From assembly GCF_902167145.1 (NCBI RefSeq), contig NC_050097.1, positions 44,872,095 to 44,936,094 of the forward strand: 64,000 nucleotides of DNA. Reading direction: 5' to 3'. The stretch's first letter is position 1. Every line of letters begins with the position of its first letter. The translations under genes and the position numbers were made by a program. Of this stretch, positions 23,259-34,893 are shown one piece after another. This stretch comes from Zea mays. Its lineage: Eukaryota > Streptophyta > Magnoliopsida > Poales > Poaceae. The notes under the pieces were generated by a model. It saw only the letters and a list, made by a program, of their open reading frames with translations. It was not told where the DNA came from and ran no database searches.

Positions 23259-23880
23259 TGTGGGGGGCATATATCCCCCGGGTCCACTAGAAGGCAAGAA
23301 GGCCTCGCGAAAGGCCCTGGGCTCATTATTTCGCAAGGCCATCCCTTCGTGGACCAAGGGAGGAACCGCTAGCAGAATGGATTGACACAAGAATGGATAG
23401 ACTCGGGCCCAGTCGGCTCGTTGGATTTAAACATCATCTGCAACGGTGATCCGATTCTCCCGCGCGACACCCTCAGACGTCAGAACTAAAAGAGGATAAG
23501 TCGGCAGGATTATAGGAAGATAAGCTTAGTTGGTTCACTATTACTTAGGTGCACGATGTTATCATACCCGCATGTAATGCCCCACGGTCGAGTATATAAG
23601 GCCTAGGGGGCACCCCATCGAAAGATAGGTCACTCATTAGCCATCTACCCCATTCTCTAGCATCCATCATACTAGAGAACCCCTCTGTAACCCACCATAT
23701 CAAGATCCACACTAGGAAATAGGGTATTACGCCTCTCTAAGCGGCCTGAACCTGTATAAAATTGTCTATTGTCTCTCGTGCGCCTAACATGAACCATCGA
23801 GCTACAATCGGTAACACTGTCCTACCCAAAGCACCTCGAGTGGTAACCCCAGGTGTGCGGTCGGGTCCCAAACGCTGACA
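23259..23880 (+). repeat. Element B 3' LTR
   Basis: 622 bp, TGTGGGGGGCATATATCCCC to CCCAAACGCTGACA, followed by the AATAG target copy at 23881-23885. It differs from the 5' LTR by scattered single bases. TATA box TATATAA at 23593-23599. Confidence 0.92.
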
Positions 23881-25896
23881 AATAGTATACCGGTTCGGCT
23901 TTTGCTTGTCCTGGCCGTTGGATCATCGACGTGGGGGTGAGATCGGATCGTGCGCATAATAAATCGTAGCCCTTGATCATAGCTCCGATGAACCAGATCG
24001 CGTACCGATTCATTAAAGACCAGATCTAATCCTAAGCGCTGAACCCAGATCCAACGGTCAGAAACCCTAGATACCCCTTCAGCCCTGTAAAACTACAAAA
24101 GAGACCCTCTGTTATTTTAGAAACAACCCGCGATCCAGTCTAACTGTTCACTGTGTCTGGGGATTCTTACCCCAGAGCCCCTACATTTCTAGAATTTGAC
24201 GCCTAGTCCAGAGAAGAATAAAAATAGAGAAATAAATATAGAAATTGGTTTTTAATACAAAAAATTCTAGAAACTTGGAAAATTCATATTAAATTCATTT
24301 TAACTCCAAATTGATCCATTCTAGTTTCTAAAATTGTGTAATATTATTGTTTATCACCTAGAGTCTCTGTTTTAACATGAAAACGGTAGTAAAATTAATT
24401 TCTCACTTAATCATATATCAAGCACATAAAACCTTTGGAAAATCATAACTTAAAATCCATAACTCCAAAATTAATGATTCCTATTCCTAGAATCTTATTT
24501 TAATGTGTAGATTATTATTATGTATTTTGTTTACATGTTTGGTTTGATGTTAATTTTCTCTATATACTATGTATGTTTGTATTGATGCGAGTAGACGAGC
24601 AAGCTACTGTGGATCCTGAGGTTCAGCAGATAGAAGTTGCTGAGCAGGAGCTCATTGAAGGCAAGTTATGCCCTTGATCACTTATTTTTACCCAGTCATG
24701 TTCTTATTAATCATAATGATTTGCATAGGTTAATTTTGATGGGATCCAATAGGTTACCCCAGTTTTGGCTATCTTTATACCTTGTTTTACCACTGAATAT
24801 TTTTGGGTAGTACTTGCTATTGCTTTATGTGGTTTTGGTTATGGAGATACATTATTCATGATTATGTTTTTATTATTTGTTTATTATTACTGTTCATGTT
24901 AAGATCATTATGTTAATGGGAACATGGAGCGACCACCCGGGAAAACAGTGCTACCACAAGGGTTTAATGGGACGCCCTTGGCTGATTAACTAGGAAAGCT
25001 AGTGGATGACTACCTTACCCGATAGGGGCAAGGGCAGTAGGGGAGTGGTCAGTGTAGGGAGGTCCTTGGGTTGATTTTACTGCTATGGCGGTCAGGCGAG
25101 GGATCCCTGCACTGGAGCTTCCTATAAACTATAGCGGGTTTTCTGAAGCTAGTGGAACTTTGTAAAGGCCTCGTAGTGTTACCCTGCCTCGCCTCCTTGG
25201 TAGAGGTGTATGGGATTGGCCTTCTCTTGGCAGATGGGTAACATGACTTGTGGATAAAGATGCGCAACCTCTACAGAGTGTAAAACTGGTATACTAGCCG
25301 TGCTCACGGTCATGAGCAGCTCGGACCCTCACATGATTAATCTATGGAATTAAAACTCAATTTGTCATTTGCATCGCATTGGGATTATTTTATTATTACT
25401 TTTATTTATTATTACTATGGTTTGGTATTTACTTACACTTAGTAATTGCTAATAAAATTTTGACCAACTTATAAAAGCAATGCTCAGCTTCAACTTTTAT
25501 TTCGTTGATCAGCCTTACACTTCACATAAACTCCCACCTTTGGTGAGTTCATGCACATTATTCCCCAAACCTTGTTGAGCTATGAACATATGTGAGCTCA
25601 CTCTTGCTGTCTCTAACCCCCCATAGGAGAAGAACAGGTGATCGAAGAGGAGCCGCCTAACACTGAGGCTTTCGACTTGATCTAGGTGGCATCTCCCAGT
25701 CAGCTTTGTGGCGCCAGGGAATAATAATTAGTTCGCTTTATTTTATCATTTATTTTGTAAGACTTCCGCTATGTAATAAGTACATTTATGATATTTATGA
25801 CATTTATCTCTATGCACTCTATTATTATGTGTGTTGTTCTTCCTTGGCGCACATATGAGATGCACCCCGCTTTATCCTTTAAATCCGGGTGTGATA
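23881..25896 (+). mobile_element. Element A 3' LTR, right part
   Basis: Continues A's LTR after the target copy AATAG. It ends AAATCCGGGTGTGATA, where the solo LTR ends GACGGGTGTTACA, so the final CA has become TA. It aligns over its length with 29930-31870 of the solo LTR. About 0.6 kb present in the solo LTR upstream of this point has no clear match here. It contains the LTR mini-gene exons listed next. Confidence 0.85.
24595..25685 (+). CDS. Candidate spliced acidic mini-gene in the Tekay LTR (element A copy)
   Basis: Exon at 24595-24660 (66 nt; TAG acceptor before it, AG|GCAAGT donor after it) and exon at 25627-25685 (59 nt; CCATAG acceptor, ends in TAG). Joined in frame they read QATVDPEVQQIEVAEQELIE and GEEQVIEEEPPNTEAFDLI then stop, strongly acidic. 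The exon is preceded by an acceptor, so another 5' exon is expected but not found. The solo LTR (30579-30644 and 31609-31667) and element C (three exons) keep the same phases and the same 59-nt last exon. GC-AG introns are a known minor class. Function unknown; no protein is shown to be made. Confidence 0.5.
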
Positions 25897-26114
25897 GTCT
25901 TGCAAGTCGTGTCATTGTGCCCTGTGTCACCCTTCTGCCGCGTGCCGCTGCGTTCAGCACGCGCCGTCACCACACCTTCCTGAACGCGGGGAAGAAGGAA
26001 GACAAACCGTTAGGATGCGATCAAAGAGGTAGAGACGGTATTTTTTGTCGGAGGAACAATGTGATGCGTTGGGTATGCCAACAATGACCCAGCTGTTGTA
26101 ACATTCAATTTCAA
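25897..26114. other. Unassigned DNA between element A and the Helitron
   Basis: 218 bases. The expected right-hand target copy of element A is GTCTT at 25897-25901; its partner is outside the window. No gene recognised. Confidence 0.5.
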
Positions 26115-26190
26115 CTAGGTATATGCACGTGCATTTCTACGAAATCAATATGATTACATACATTGATATGTAAAAACATTAATTGTTATT

Positions 26191-27500
26191 CTATACATTT
26201 ATTAGCGTCACTAAAAGTGGATGTTTACATATTTTGAAAGATATAGTAAGGTGCTCGTGCATTGGTGGCATTTGGATTTCTTTGTGACTGCGACACCAGC
26301 AATGCCTACGAGTTTCTACAATTTTTTCTTGCCTATAAGTATGTTGGTAGCTTTCATTTAGTACTATGTATAGAAGGTAGAAGCCATATGAGATGAAAAC
26401 CTCATGTACCATTTTGGGACGGAGATTTTCGAATAGAATAACCCCTAGTAAAAGAGCGAAAGCAATGACCATGTCATGCGCGGTTCTTGGTAGACAGACA
26501 AGAAGCGAACACCAATGCGTCACTGGGGATCTGAAATTCCGAATCTGTTGCATTCCTCGAACCTATACTTGTAACATGTACAAGTGCACGATGACTAGTT
26601 TTTCGTCAGACGCCACTATGGTGGTCGGAGTCGCCGTGAGGCTTCAGCTAGCTACCAACCTCTGACCCTAGGTGCATCTCCCTGACAGCGATCAACATCG
26701 GCGTAAAAATGTCTGGCATGGGAGAGAGCCGCCCTGCCAACCACGAAACTATCGATCTACCATTGCTAGACATGAAGAATGTTGAATGTCACAAAAATTC
26801 CCTTCATGGGTTGCTTTGGATGCAAGGGCAAAGATGATGTTTATGTGTTTATTTGTTTCTTCTGCCTTACCTGCTAATTTGTTTCACTCCTCGGTTTATT
26901 TGTCTGCATTTAGGATTCATGATAAGAACCTGTGAAATACCCTAGCCCAACTTTCTACAAGTCTATTACAGCCATACGTGATTTTCCAAACGATGTGAAG
27001 TCCGAAGTGCTCTAATCACATGCGGTAAGATTGCTACCAATCCAAGCATATGTGCACTATCTGCCACCCCTGCTACCGTGGCCCACATTTCAAACCTGCT
27101 ATTTGAGTAGTCTTCAGTAGGCAATGGCATCAGAATCTTTGAAATTCCTAGGCCCGACTTTGGATTCTGTCACATACGCTCCTAATTATCATCAGAAGAA
27201 TCTTAAGAGCTCCAGTCAGATGAAATTCATCATGTGCTAACTTAGGAAGTATGGTGCCAAATAAATCTGGATACTAAGATTCTTACTTCAGGCTAAGCAC
27301 AAGTGGGCCATTATGTTTCCAATAGTGTTAGCAAATACATTCCCTACCATGTAACACGTTGAAAACTCAGCTCCTTCTAAACCATAAATTCCCATACATG
27401 ACAACAACAACAAATCGATCAGTTTCATGGAAGTCTCAATCAGACCCTTGTTGCACAAAACTTGACTGAAAGTTGAACTTTGTAACCAAGTAACCATGTT
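26191..27500 (-). other. Helitron interior, left part: unrecognised codon-like pieces
   Basis: Minus-strand open stretches at 26191-26553 (a hydrophobic centre, HDMVIAFALLLGVILF, then YGFYLLYIVLNESYQHT) and 27288-27497 (LCNKGLIETSMKLIDLLLLS) look protein-like, and a short piece near 27010-27110 reads RFEMWATVAGVADSAHMLG. I do not recognise them and cannot join them. They may be exons of captured genes or remains of one host gene. About 27500-27998 holds nothing I can name. Confidence 0.3.
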
Positions 27501-27998
27501 TCAGAGGTTCTATGCCTGCACTGCTAGCTACAACATAGAGAAGACGGTGAAATCATAGTTTTTGTTTATAGGATAGTCTTACATAAAATCACAAGATCAC
27601 ATGAATTCGATACAATTTTATTTTATAAGGTAGCCCATGAATTCATTAGTTCACCCTTTTCTTTTGTACAACAACACTAATAAATAGCATGAAAGTGACA
27701 CCTTTTCTAGACCCCGTAGATCCAGTGCAATAACTTAGCTCCTTCCTTTCATTCCTTCATCTAGAGCTTGATTGACATCCACATTTGGTCTCTTCACTTC
27801 ATCTGGAAAGTGGCATGTATATTTGTCCATTCCACATCTAAGACAAAAGTCTCAATAAGCTGGTGCTATAGAAAAAAATAAAACGATGAAATGTCTCAAA
27901 ATTTTTCTGGTTTCTAAAAGTTATTATGCATCTATTCTAGTTCAGAATTGAGCATATTTGAATAATGAAATGGAGAACCCAAATAGTCAAAGTTTTAC

Positions 27999-28155
27999 CT
28001 TCGATGAAGTAGGTCGAGCACGAGTACCCGCAGGAGGCCGCGACAACGACGTGGCAGAGACCCTGCCTCAACGCTGCCAAGGAGCCCAAGAACCCACCAT
28101 CGTGGCCAATAAGAGCGAGAATCCCTAGGGAGACCAATAACACAAAAGGAGACAT
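27999..28155 (-). other. Exon-like piece in Helitron
   Basis: Begins MSPFVLLVSLGILALIGHDG and ends STYFIEG at a GAAG|GTAAAAC donor (exon end 27999). The hydrophobic start could be a signal peptide, but another frame may be the real one. Not recognised. Confidence 0.3.
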
Positions 28156-28189
28156 AACTTATTCCATTCCATTACATGCTACGGGCAGC

Positions 28190-28440
28190 AGCTACTGCAT
28201 GGTGTGGAGATGAGAGAAGAGCATGCTTTCCGTGATCGACATTGGCAGCCCACCGACGAACACCTCGGTGCCCTTTGTCGTTCTACGATCTGCGTGTAGT
28301 CACACAGCACACAAAACCCGGGGTCACTGGCATAAAATTCTCTCCACAATCCATAAAAAACAAAACAGCGTCTCTCGATAAACACTGACCTTGATCATGG
28401 TATCCATCCCCAGCGGCAACACATTCTTTTTTTGTTGAAA
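28190..28440 (-). pseudogene. RNA-recognition-motif gene fragment (captured)
   Basis: Two exon-like pieces on the minus strand. One ends VLPLGMDTMIK at an AAG|GTCAGT donor near 28391. The next starts after CTACACGCAG at 28289 and reads KGTEVFVGGLPMSITESML, the beta-1/RNP2-like start of an RRM, before a TAG at 28192-28194. RRM proteins bind RNA; here only the first part of one domain remains. The upstream end is close to the solo LTR insertion at 28466. It sits in line with other minus-strand pieces, as expected for Helitron capture. Confidence 0.5.
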
Positions 28441-28465
28441 TAGAATAGACTAACATTTAGACAAC

Positions 28466-31400
28466 TGTAATACTCAAATTTGTGTACAAAGGATATAGTG
28501 GATCTCCTCATTTTGTGTGCCTCATTTGCATCCTAAAAAGAGCATACTCAAAATTCAGAGTTTAATTCAAACTAATGATAAAAATGCATCATGTTGGAGT
28601 TTATATGTTTGTGCATTAAATAAAATAATAATGTTAATGATAATAAAATAATAATTACTAGAAGTTGAATTAAACCCTAATTTGAATATAGGGTTTTGAA
28701 AAAAAAGAAAGAAAAGAAATACCACATAACACATAGGGAATAAATATACACTCAAATATATTCTCTTCAACTTCAAATGTAAATTGGCACATTTGAGATA
28801 AGTACAAATCCATAACTGAAATTCAAATTTGAATTTGAAAGCTAAAAGGAGAAATGGAAATCTAAATTTGAAAAAGAAAAGAGAAAAAGAAAAAGAAAAG
28901 GATAAAACCCCTGCTTGGGCCGGGTCTGTTTCTGGCGACCCACTTAACCAACGCGCCGCGGCCCATTTTCTTCACCCTGCGCGCCGACAGGTGGGCCGGA
29001 CTGGTCAGTTGCCACGCGCGCCATGTGTCGCTGCGGCGTGGGGCCCTTTTGTCAGCCGGGTGTTCCCTCGCGCCAGTCACCTCCAGGCGGGACCCACAGG
29101 TCTTCTTCTCCCCAGGCTCGCTCGCGGGCGCAACAGAACGCGCGCGGTGCCCTCCGTGAATCCCGGCAAGCTTAGCCCACACCCTGGTCTCACGGAAGTT
29201 CGTGCCTGCATTCTATAAGAAGCGAGTCCATGAAACCCCACGTATATCTCTGCCCTTTTCGCTAACAGCCATCCCGTCGCACCTCGCGCGCCGCCTCTCC
29301 TCGCCGCCGCGGGGATTCTCCCTCTGCACCACCGTCCAAGCTGGGAAAAGCGCCGTGGCAGCTCCGTTAATACGCGTGGGCGCTTTTGTGGGCATCGTCA
29401 GGCAGGGGCTCGACCAGCGTCGACTGGGATTGTTCGTCGACGCGTTCCTCTGCCGCGGCATACGCTCCATCAGCAATTGGCGATTCTCCCCAACAACTAC
29501 GGTAATAGCTACCTCCTGCTGGCTCGCCTTGTTCTTCTCCTGTTGGCGCATCATCTGGGCAGGGTAGTAGGGCATTGCCGCAGCGGGTAGTGCTCGCCAT
29601 GGTTCAAGCGCCGCCGCGGATCCGCTCCACTCCGTGGCCAGGGCGGTAACATCAGTCAAACATTAAATTGGGGGCTCTATCGGGTTCGCCCTACCTTTGG
29701 CTTAGTGTGGCTTGGTTGGATTGGAAATTCGGGTGGGTTTGTGGCTGAATCGACGGTTCTCCGGCGAGCGGGTCGCCGTGAGGGTGGGCGCCGTCGCGCT
29801 CGGCAACCAGGGGAGAAGATGGTTTGCGCGCCGTCGGTTTCGTAGGGAACGGCTGCGATGGCGCCCAGCGTACCGATTGGGTTGGGTGATCCGCGGCCGT
29901 CGGATCGTCAATGCAGGGGCATGATCGGATCGAGCCCATTTAAAATCGTTACCGTTGGTAGTTGATCCGATGGATTAGATTGCGTACCGGTTCGATGTAA
30001 TATGGAATTAATCTCAGCCCTTCGAATCTAATCGGACGGTCACGATAGGTCCATACCCCTTCAGCCACACCATTTTTCTTATGAGCCCCTCTGTTTATTT
30101 AAAAACAACCCGCGGTCCATATTCCTGTACCATGTGTCTCTGTTTTCTTAGCACCGGGGCCCCTGGACTTTCTGAAAATTGACGCCTAGTCCAGAGGAAT
30201 ATAAAAACCGAGAAATGATTATAGAATTTAGTTTTTAATACAAAAACAATTGTAGAAACTTGTAAAATGCATAGAAAATTCATTTTAACTCCAAATTGAG
30301 CCATTCTAATTTCTAAAATTTTGTAATAAGATTCTCTATCATATAGTATCTCTGTTTTGACATGAACTCAGTTAGAAAATTAGTTTATCATTTAATCCTA
30401 TTTCAACCACATTAAATCTTAGGAAATTCATAACTTGAAATCTATAACTCCAAATTTAGTGATTCCAGTTCCTATGATCTCATTTTAATGTGTAGATTTT
30501 TACTGTATATTTCATTTACATGTTTGATGTGATGTTAATTTATGCTATACTATGTATGTATTGTGTTGATGCGAGTAGACGAGCAAGCCACTGTGGAATC
30601 TGAGGTTCAGCAAGTAGAGATAGCTGAGCAGGAGCTCATTGAAGGCAAGTTGTGCCCTTGATCACTTACTTTTCCCAGCCATGTTCTTATTAATTTTAAT
30701 GATCTGCATAGGTTAATCTTGATGGGATCCTTTAGGTTACCCCAGTTTTTGTTATCTTTATACCTTGTTCACCCCTGAAATATTTTTGGGTAGTACCTGC
30801 TATTGCTTTATGTGGATTGGGTATGGAGATACAACATTCATGATTATTCTGTTATTATCTTGTTATTATTACTGTTCATGTTAATATCATTAAATTAATG
30901 GGAACATGGAGCGACCACCCGGGAAAACAGTGCTACCACAAGGGTTTAATGGGACGCCCTTGGCTGATTAACTAGGAAAGCTAGTGGAGGTCTTCCTTAC
31001 CCGAAAGGGGCAAGGGCAATAGGGGAGTGGTCAGTGTAGGGAGGTCCTTGGGTTGATTTTGCTGCGATGGCGGTCAGGCGAGGGATTCCTGCACTGGAGC
31101 TTCCTATAAACTGTAGCGGGATTTCTGAAGCTAGTGGAACTTTGTAAAGGCCTCGTAGTGTTACCCTGCCTCGCCTCCTCGGTAGAGGTGTATGGGATTG
31201 GCCGTCTCTTGGCAGATGGGTAACATGACTTGTGGGTAAAGATGTGCAACCTCTGCAGAGTGTAAAACTAGTATACTAGCCGTGCTCACGGTCATGAGCG
31301 GCTCGGACCCTCACATGATTAATTTATGGAACTTAAACTTAACCTGTCATTTCATTGCATTTGGGATTATTTTACTATTACTTTTCTTTATTATTATTAA

Positions 31401-31870
31401 GGTTTGGTATTTACTTACACTTAGTAATTGCTAATAAAATTTTGACCAACTTATAAAAGCAATGCTCAGCCTCAGCCTTATTTTATTGATCAGCCTTACA
31501 CTTCATGAACTCCCACCTTTGGTGAGTTCATGCCACATTATTCCCCACGACTTGTTGAGCTATGAACGTATGTGAGCTCACTCTTGTTGTCTCACACCCC
31601 CCCCACAGGAGAAGAACAGGTGGTCGAAGAGGAGCCGCCTAACACTGAGGCATTCGACTTGATCTAGGTGGCGTTTCTCAGTTGACATTGGCGCCAACGA
31701 TCCTTAGTTCGTTTTATATTTATTCTTTTATTCTGTAATAAGTCTTCCGCTTTGTAATAAATACTCTGATGTATCGTGACATTTATCTCTATACACTCTG
31801 TTATTATATATGTTGTCTTGGCGCATGTATGAGATGCACCCGGCTTTGTTCCTTAAAGACGGGTGTTACA
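28466..31870 (+). mobile_element. Solo LTR of a Tekay-like Ty3 element
   Basis: 3405 bp from TGTAATACTCAAATTTG to GACGGGTGTTACA, flanked by ACAAC at 28461-28465 and 31871-31875, with no internal region. It is the same family as element A's LTR. The first part is AT-rich; 28900-29930 is GC-rich with ORFs on both strands that I do not accept as genes. Holds the mini-gene exons at 30579-30644 and 31609-31667. Confidence 0.9.
30579..31667 (+). CDS. Candidate spliced acidic mini-gene in the solo Tekay LTR
   Basis: Exon 30579-30644 (66 nt, between GAGTAG and AAG|GCAAGT) and exon 31609-31667 (59 nt, after CCACAG, ending TAG). Lengths and phases equal those in element A. Protein text differs by single residues (for example EEQVVEEEPPNTEAFDLI), so the frame has been kept through base changes. 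Presence in a solo LTR means no element genes remain to use it. Function unknown. Confidence 0.5.
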
Positions 31871-31875
31871 ACAAC

Positions 31876-32140
31876 AAACCATACTTGCTATTTGCAATAG
31901 CCAAAAGGGGAAATAGACAACATGCTTAAGATACAAAGCTGGACTTTTAATTCAACGAGGATATAAATGGTGATTTATGCAAACAAGAATCATGGTCGTG
32001 AGAACGGAACATAAAACAAACAATTAAATAGAATGCTATGTGAATTAGAATTCTTATAGAGTATGAGCTGAAGTTGCTTGCCAGTGATACATGATTCATC
32101 CAAGTAATGATAGAGCATAACAAAAAAAGTAATTATAGAC
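31876..32140. other. Helitron interior, no feature seen
   Basis: AT-rich stretch between the solo LTR and the exon at 32141, probably 3' flank of the fragment that follows on the minus strand. Confidence 0.4.
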
Positions 32141-33108
32141 CTAATACAATCCACGTTTCACAGGAATCCCAACCTGCTCTTTCTTAACCTTATAAAGATA
32201 TGGAGAAATATCACTTTCAACCAAGGATCCTCTCTCCACCAATACGCAAGTAGCTCTTCCTCCCTCTACAAACAGTAACCAATAACATGGAGTTTGAGAA
32301 AGCAAGTAATAATGGATACATTTCTCATTATACTTTATAAGATATGTTAAAAGCAGGTTTAAAATAACAAATGTGCAAACACAGACTACTGTATATAAAC
32401 CACACAAAATTAGATAAAAATGATAACCATCATAGATCAATTACCTGACGATGTTATTAGTTTTGAGGTAGATTGTATTTTCAATCGTTGTAGAATTATT
32501 AGAAATGGTGTAAATTTCTAACTAAACATTTAGGCATCCAAATATATGTTGAGATCGCAACCTCTAAGAAAGACGCCTCTAGTGCCATATAGTCCCTCTC
32601 GCTGAACTGGAAATAGTCTAATTTCTTGACTATCTCTGTTCATGGTACTGAAGAAGAGATCAGACAATTAGATCATACCAAGATTCTCACAAATGTATCA
32701 CTCGGCACTACCAAATTCTCTCCATGCTCTTCATGTACAACCAGATTAACAGGAACATCATACTAAACTCATTTTTCTAATGCAAATTGTAGGCTGAATT
32801 ATCACGTGTAAGCGTTGATGGTGTGGCTGGTTAAGACAGTGACATGGCTCACAACATGGAGTTGATTCATTCTCTATCGGGGAAAAGAACTTCTACGAAA
32901 AAAATCTAAGCCATTTTCTGTCAGAAAAAAACTTGAGGAAAAAATAACTAAATTCATTATCAGTGGGAAAAAACTTAGTGGAAAATATCTGAATCTAAAA
33001 TCCCATGCAATCTGAAAGTTGCTAGTCGCAAATAATGTACTAAAACAAAAGGAATCAGAATGTACCAGGGCATGAATTCACTGCCTGATAATTGGAAGGA
33101 GATCGTTC
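32141..33108 (-). pseudogene. Three-exon gene fragment in Helitron, unidentified
   Basis: Minus-strand exons 33108-33066 (acceptor AAG, donor CTG|GTACAT), 32647-32562 (acceptor CTTCAG, donor GAG|GTTGCG) and 32265-32141 (acceptor TTGTAG, ends in TAG) join in one frame. The text reads QLSGSEFMPCTMNRDSQEI, then PVQREGLYGTRGVFLREGGR, and ends KVKKEQVGIPVKRGLY. The joined frame has no stop before the last codon, so splicing is credible. I do not recognise the family. The 5' part is missing; between it and the amidotransferase exon I see no further exon. It is probably the 3' end of a captured gene. Confidence 0.5.
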
Positions 33109-33340
33109 CTTAGCAGGTCTGCTGAAAGTTGATAGAGAGTTCAAGTCTCGTTCAGATAAATAAATATAGGCAATAAACCAATGTCATGATATTCAAATCC
33201 AAATTGTTCCCAAAAGGCTATGGATCTACATGATATCAACAATAGGATTCAATTGATGATTTTCTCAAGGCAAAACAAGAGAACCAACCGCAACTGAACC
33301 GAACAACGAGTATGCAGGAACAGGAGATGCGCGCATGGAC
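33109..33340. other. Helitron interior: likely intron of the amidotransferase fragment
   Basis: Follows the CAG|GTGCCA donor of the exon to the right (minus strand). No further exon of that gene recognised before 33108. Confidence 0.4.
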
Positions 33341-33582
33341 GGGTATGCGATTGGCACCTGGTGGCCGAAGCAAACGTCGAGGATGCGCTTGCCGGCGGCG
33401 TGGAGGAGGCGGATGAGGTCGACGAGGCCGAGGATCCAGGGCTCGTCGCAGTGCATGTCGGCGCAGCTCCCGAAGATGACAAACCCGTCGAAGTCGTCTG
33501 CATTGACGTCGGTGGGGATCTCCTCGCCGACGGCGTGGTAAACGCGCCAGCTCTCGCCATCCTCCATCAGCGCGCGGAACAC
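33341..33582 (-). pseudogene. Class I glutamine amidotransferase (gamma-glutamyl peptidase-like) exon fragment
   Basis: Reads FRALMEDGESWRVYHAVGEE, then FDGFVIFGSCADMHCDEPWI, and CFGHQ with the catalytic Cys of the class I nucleophile elbow, then a CACCAG|GTGCCA donor. Plant gamma-glutamyl peptidases share this pattern and cleave gamma-glutamyl bonds in the cytosol; the family has GVCFGHQV, here DVCFGHQ. The His/Glu half is missing. The upstream side is cut by Sirevirus D between the AACAC copies; across the junction the frame reads SHSFFAVFRALME, with an in-frame TGA about 12 codons further up, so the 5' end is lost or spliced. A captured fragment, not a working enzyme. Confidence 0.6.
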
Positions 33583-34875
33583 TGTGAGCACCTAGAGGGG
33601 GGTGAATAGGTGATCTTGTCAAACTTGAAAACTTAAGCCACAAAAACTTGATTAAGCGTTAGCACAGTAATTGCCAAGTGGCTAGAGAGGAGTCTCAACA
33701 AAACACTATAACCACAAGAGATCAATCACAGAGATGGCACAGTGGTTTATCCCGTGGATCGGCCAAGACCAACGCTTGCCTACTCCACGTTGTGGCGTCC
33801 CAACAGACGAGGGTTGCAATCAACCCCTCTCAAGCGGTCCAAAGACCCACTTGAATACCACGGTGTTTTGCTTTGCTTTCCTTTATCCCGTTCGCGAGGA
33901 ATCTCCACAACTTGGAGCCTCTCGCCCTTACACTTGAAGTTCACAAAGAAGCACGGAGTAAGGGAGGGATGAGCAACGCACACAAGACACAAAATCAGAA
34001 TGTCAACACGCACACAAGTCGCAACAAGAGCTCGCAACACAACTCGATGAGTTCACAACTCTAATAGAGCTCTAGATGCTATCACGAAGAAACAAATGCG
34101 TGGAATCGAAGTCTCGGTGCTTAGGAATGCTTTGAGTATTCTTGGTGTCATCCTCCATGCGCCTAGGGGTCCCTTTTATAGCCCCAAGGCAGCTAGGAGC
34201 CGTTGAGAGCATTCCAGGAAGGCTGATCTTGCCTTCTGTCGCCTGGCACACCGGACAGTCCGGTGCACCACCGGACACTGTCCGGTGCGGATTTCTTTCC
34301 TTCTATGGCGCAGTCGACCGTTGCTGATTGAGAGCCGTTGGAGCATCGGACACTGTCTGGTGCACACCGGACAGTCCGGTCGACCAATGTGATTGTTGGC
34401 TCGGCCACGCGTCACGCGCGGAATCCTCGGCCGACCGTTGCCCCGGCTGAGTGTTGGCTCACCGGACAACCCGGTGAATTATAGTCGTACGTCGTTGATG
34501 GTTTCCCGAGAGCGACAAGTTCACCTGTGAACGGCTCACCGGACAGTCCAGTGAATTATAGTCGTACACCGCCGTCGAAGTCCCGAGAGCAGCAAGTTCG
34601 CCAGAGCCAGCCTGGCGCACCGGACAGTCCGGTGCACCCAGACTGAGCAGACTTTGGCTGAACAAAGCCATCTCTTCTCTAACTTGATTTTTCCTGTTTC
34701 CAGCACTTAGACACAATATATTAGTCCATAAAACAATGTACTAAGTCTAGAAACATACCTTTTGACATGATTTGCACTTTGTCCACCACTTTGCATAGAT
34801 TAACACAAAAGCACTTGTGTTGGCACTCAATCACCAAAATACTTAGAAATGGCCCAAGGGCACATTTCCCTTTCA
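33583..34875 (-). repeat. Element D 3' LTR
   Basis: 1293 bp. Holds several CACCGGACAGTCCGGTG-type palindromes (about 34247-34640) and a TATAAAA box on the minus strand at 34174-34180. It is 43 bp shorter than the 5' LTR, chiefly through loss of palindrome units. Confidence 0.92.
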
Positions 34876-34893
34876 ATCTCCCCCTTTTTGGTG
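34876..34893 (-). promoter_or_regulatory. Element D polypurine tract
   Basis: On the minus strand TCACCAAAAAGGGGGAGAT precedes the 3' LTR directly. Element C is inserted a few bases upstream at 34900. Confidence 0.85.

Larger units (their letters stand above)
8504..23880 (+). mobile_element. Element B: complete Grande-like Tat Ty3 retrotransposon
   Basis: 15.4 kb between AATAG duplications, about 14.1 kb once the solo LTR inside it is removed. Order: 5' LTR, PBS, gag, protease, RT, RNase H, a second RNase H, integrase, 89-bp tandem array, two antisense gene regions, PPT, 3' LTR. Dual RNase H and a long 3' region with antisense ORFs are known for the Tat lineage; the 622-bp LTR and antisense gene resemble maize Grande. 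All sense genes are broken, so it would depend on proteins from other copies. Confidence 0.88.

Noticed and set aside
28829..29924. ORFs of 70-150 codons on both strands in the solo Tekay LTR
   Set aside because: GC-rich LTR DNA, overlapping frames, no conserved counterpart in element A's LTR.
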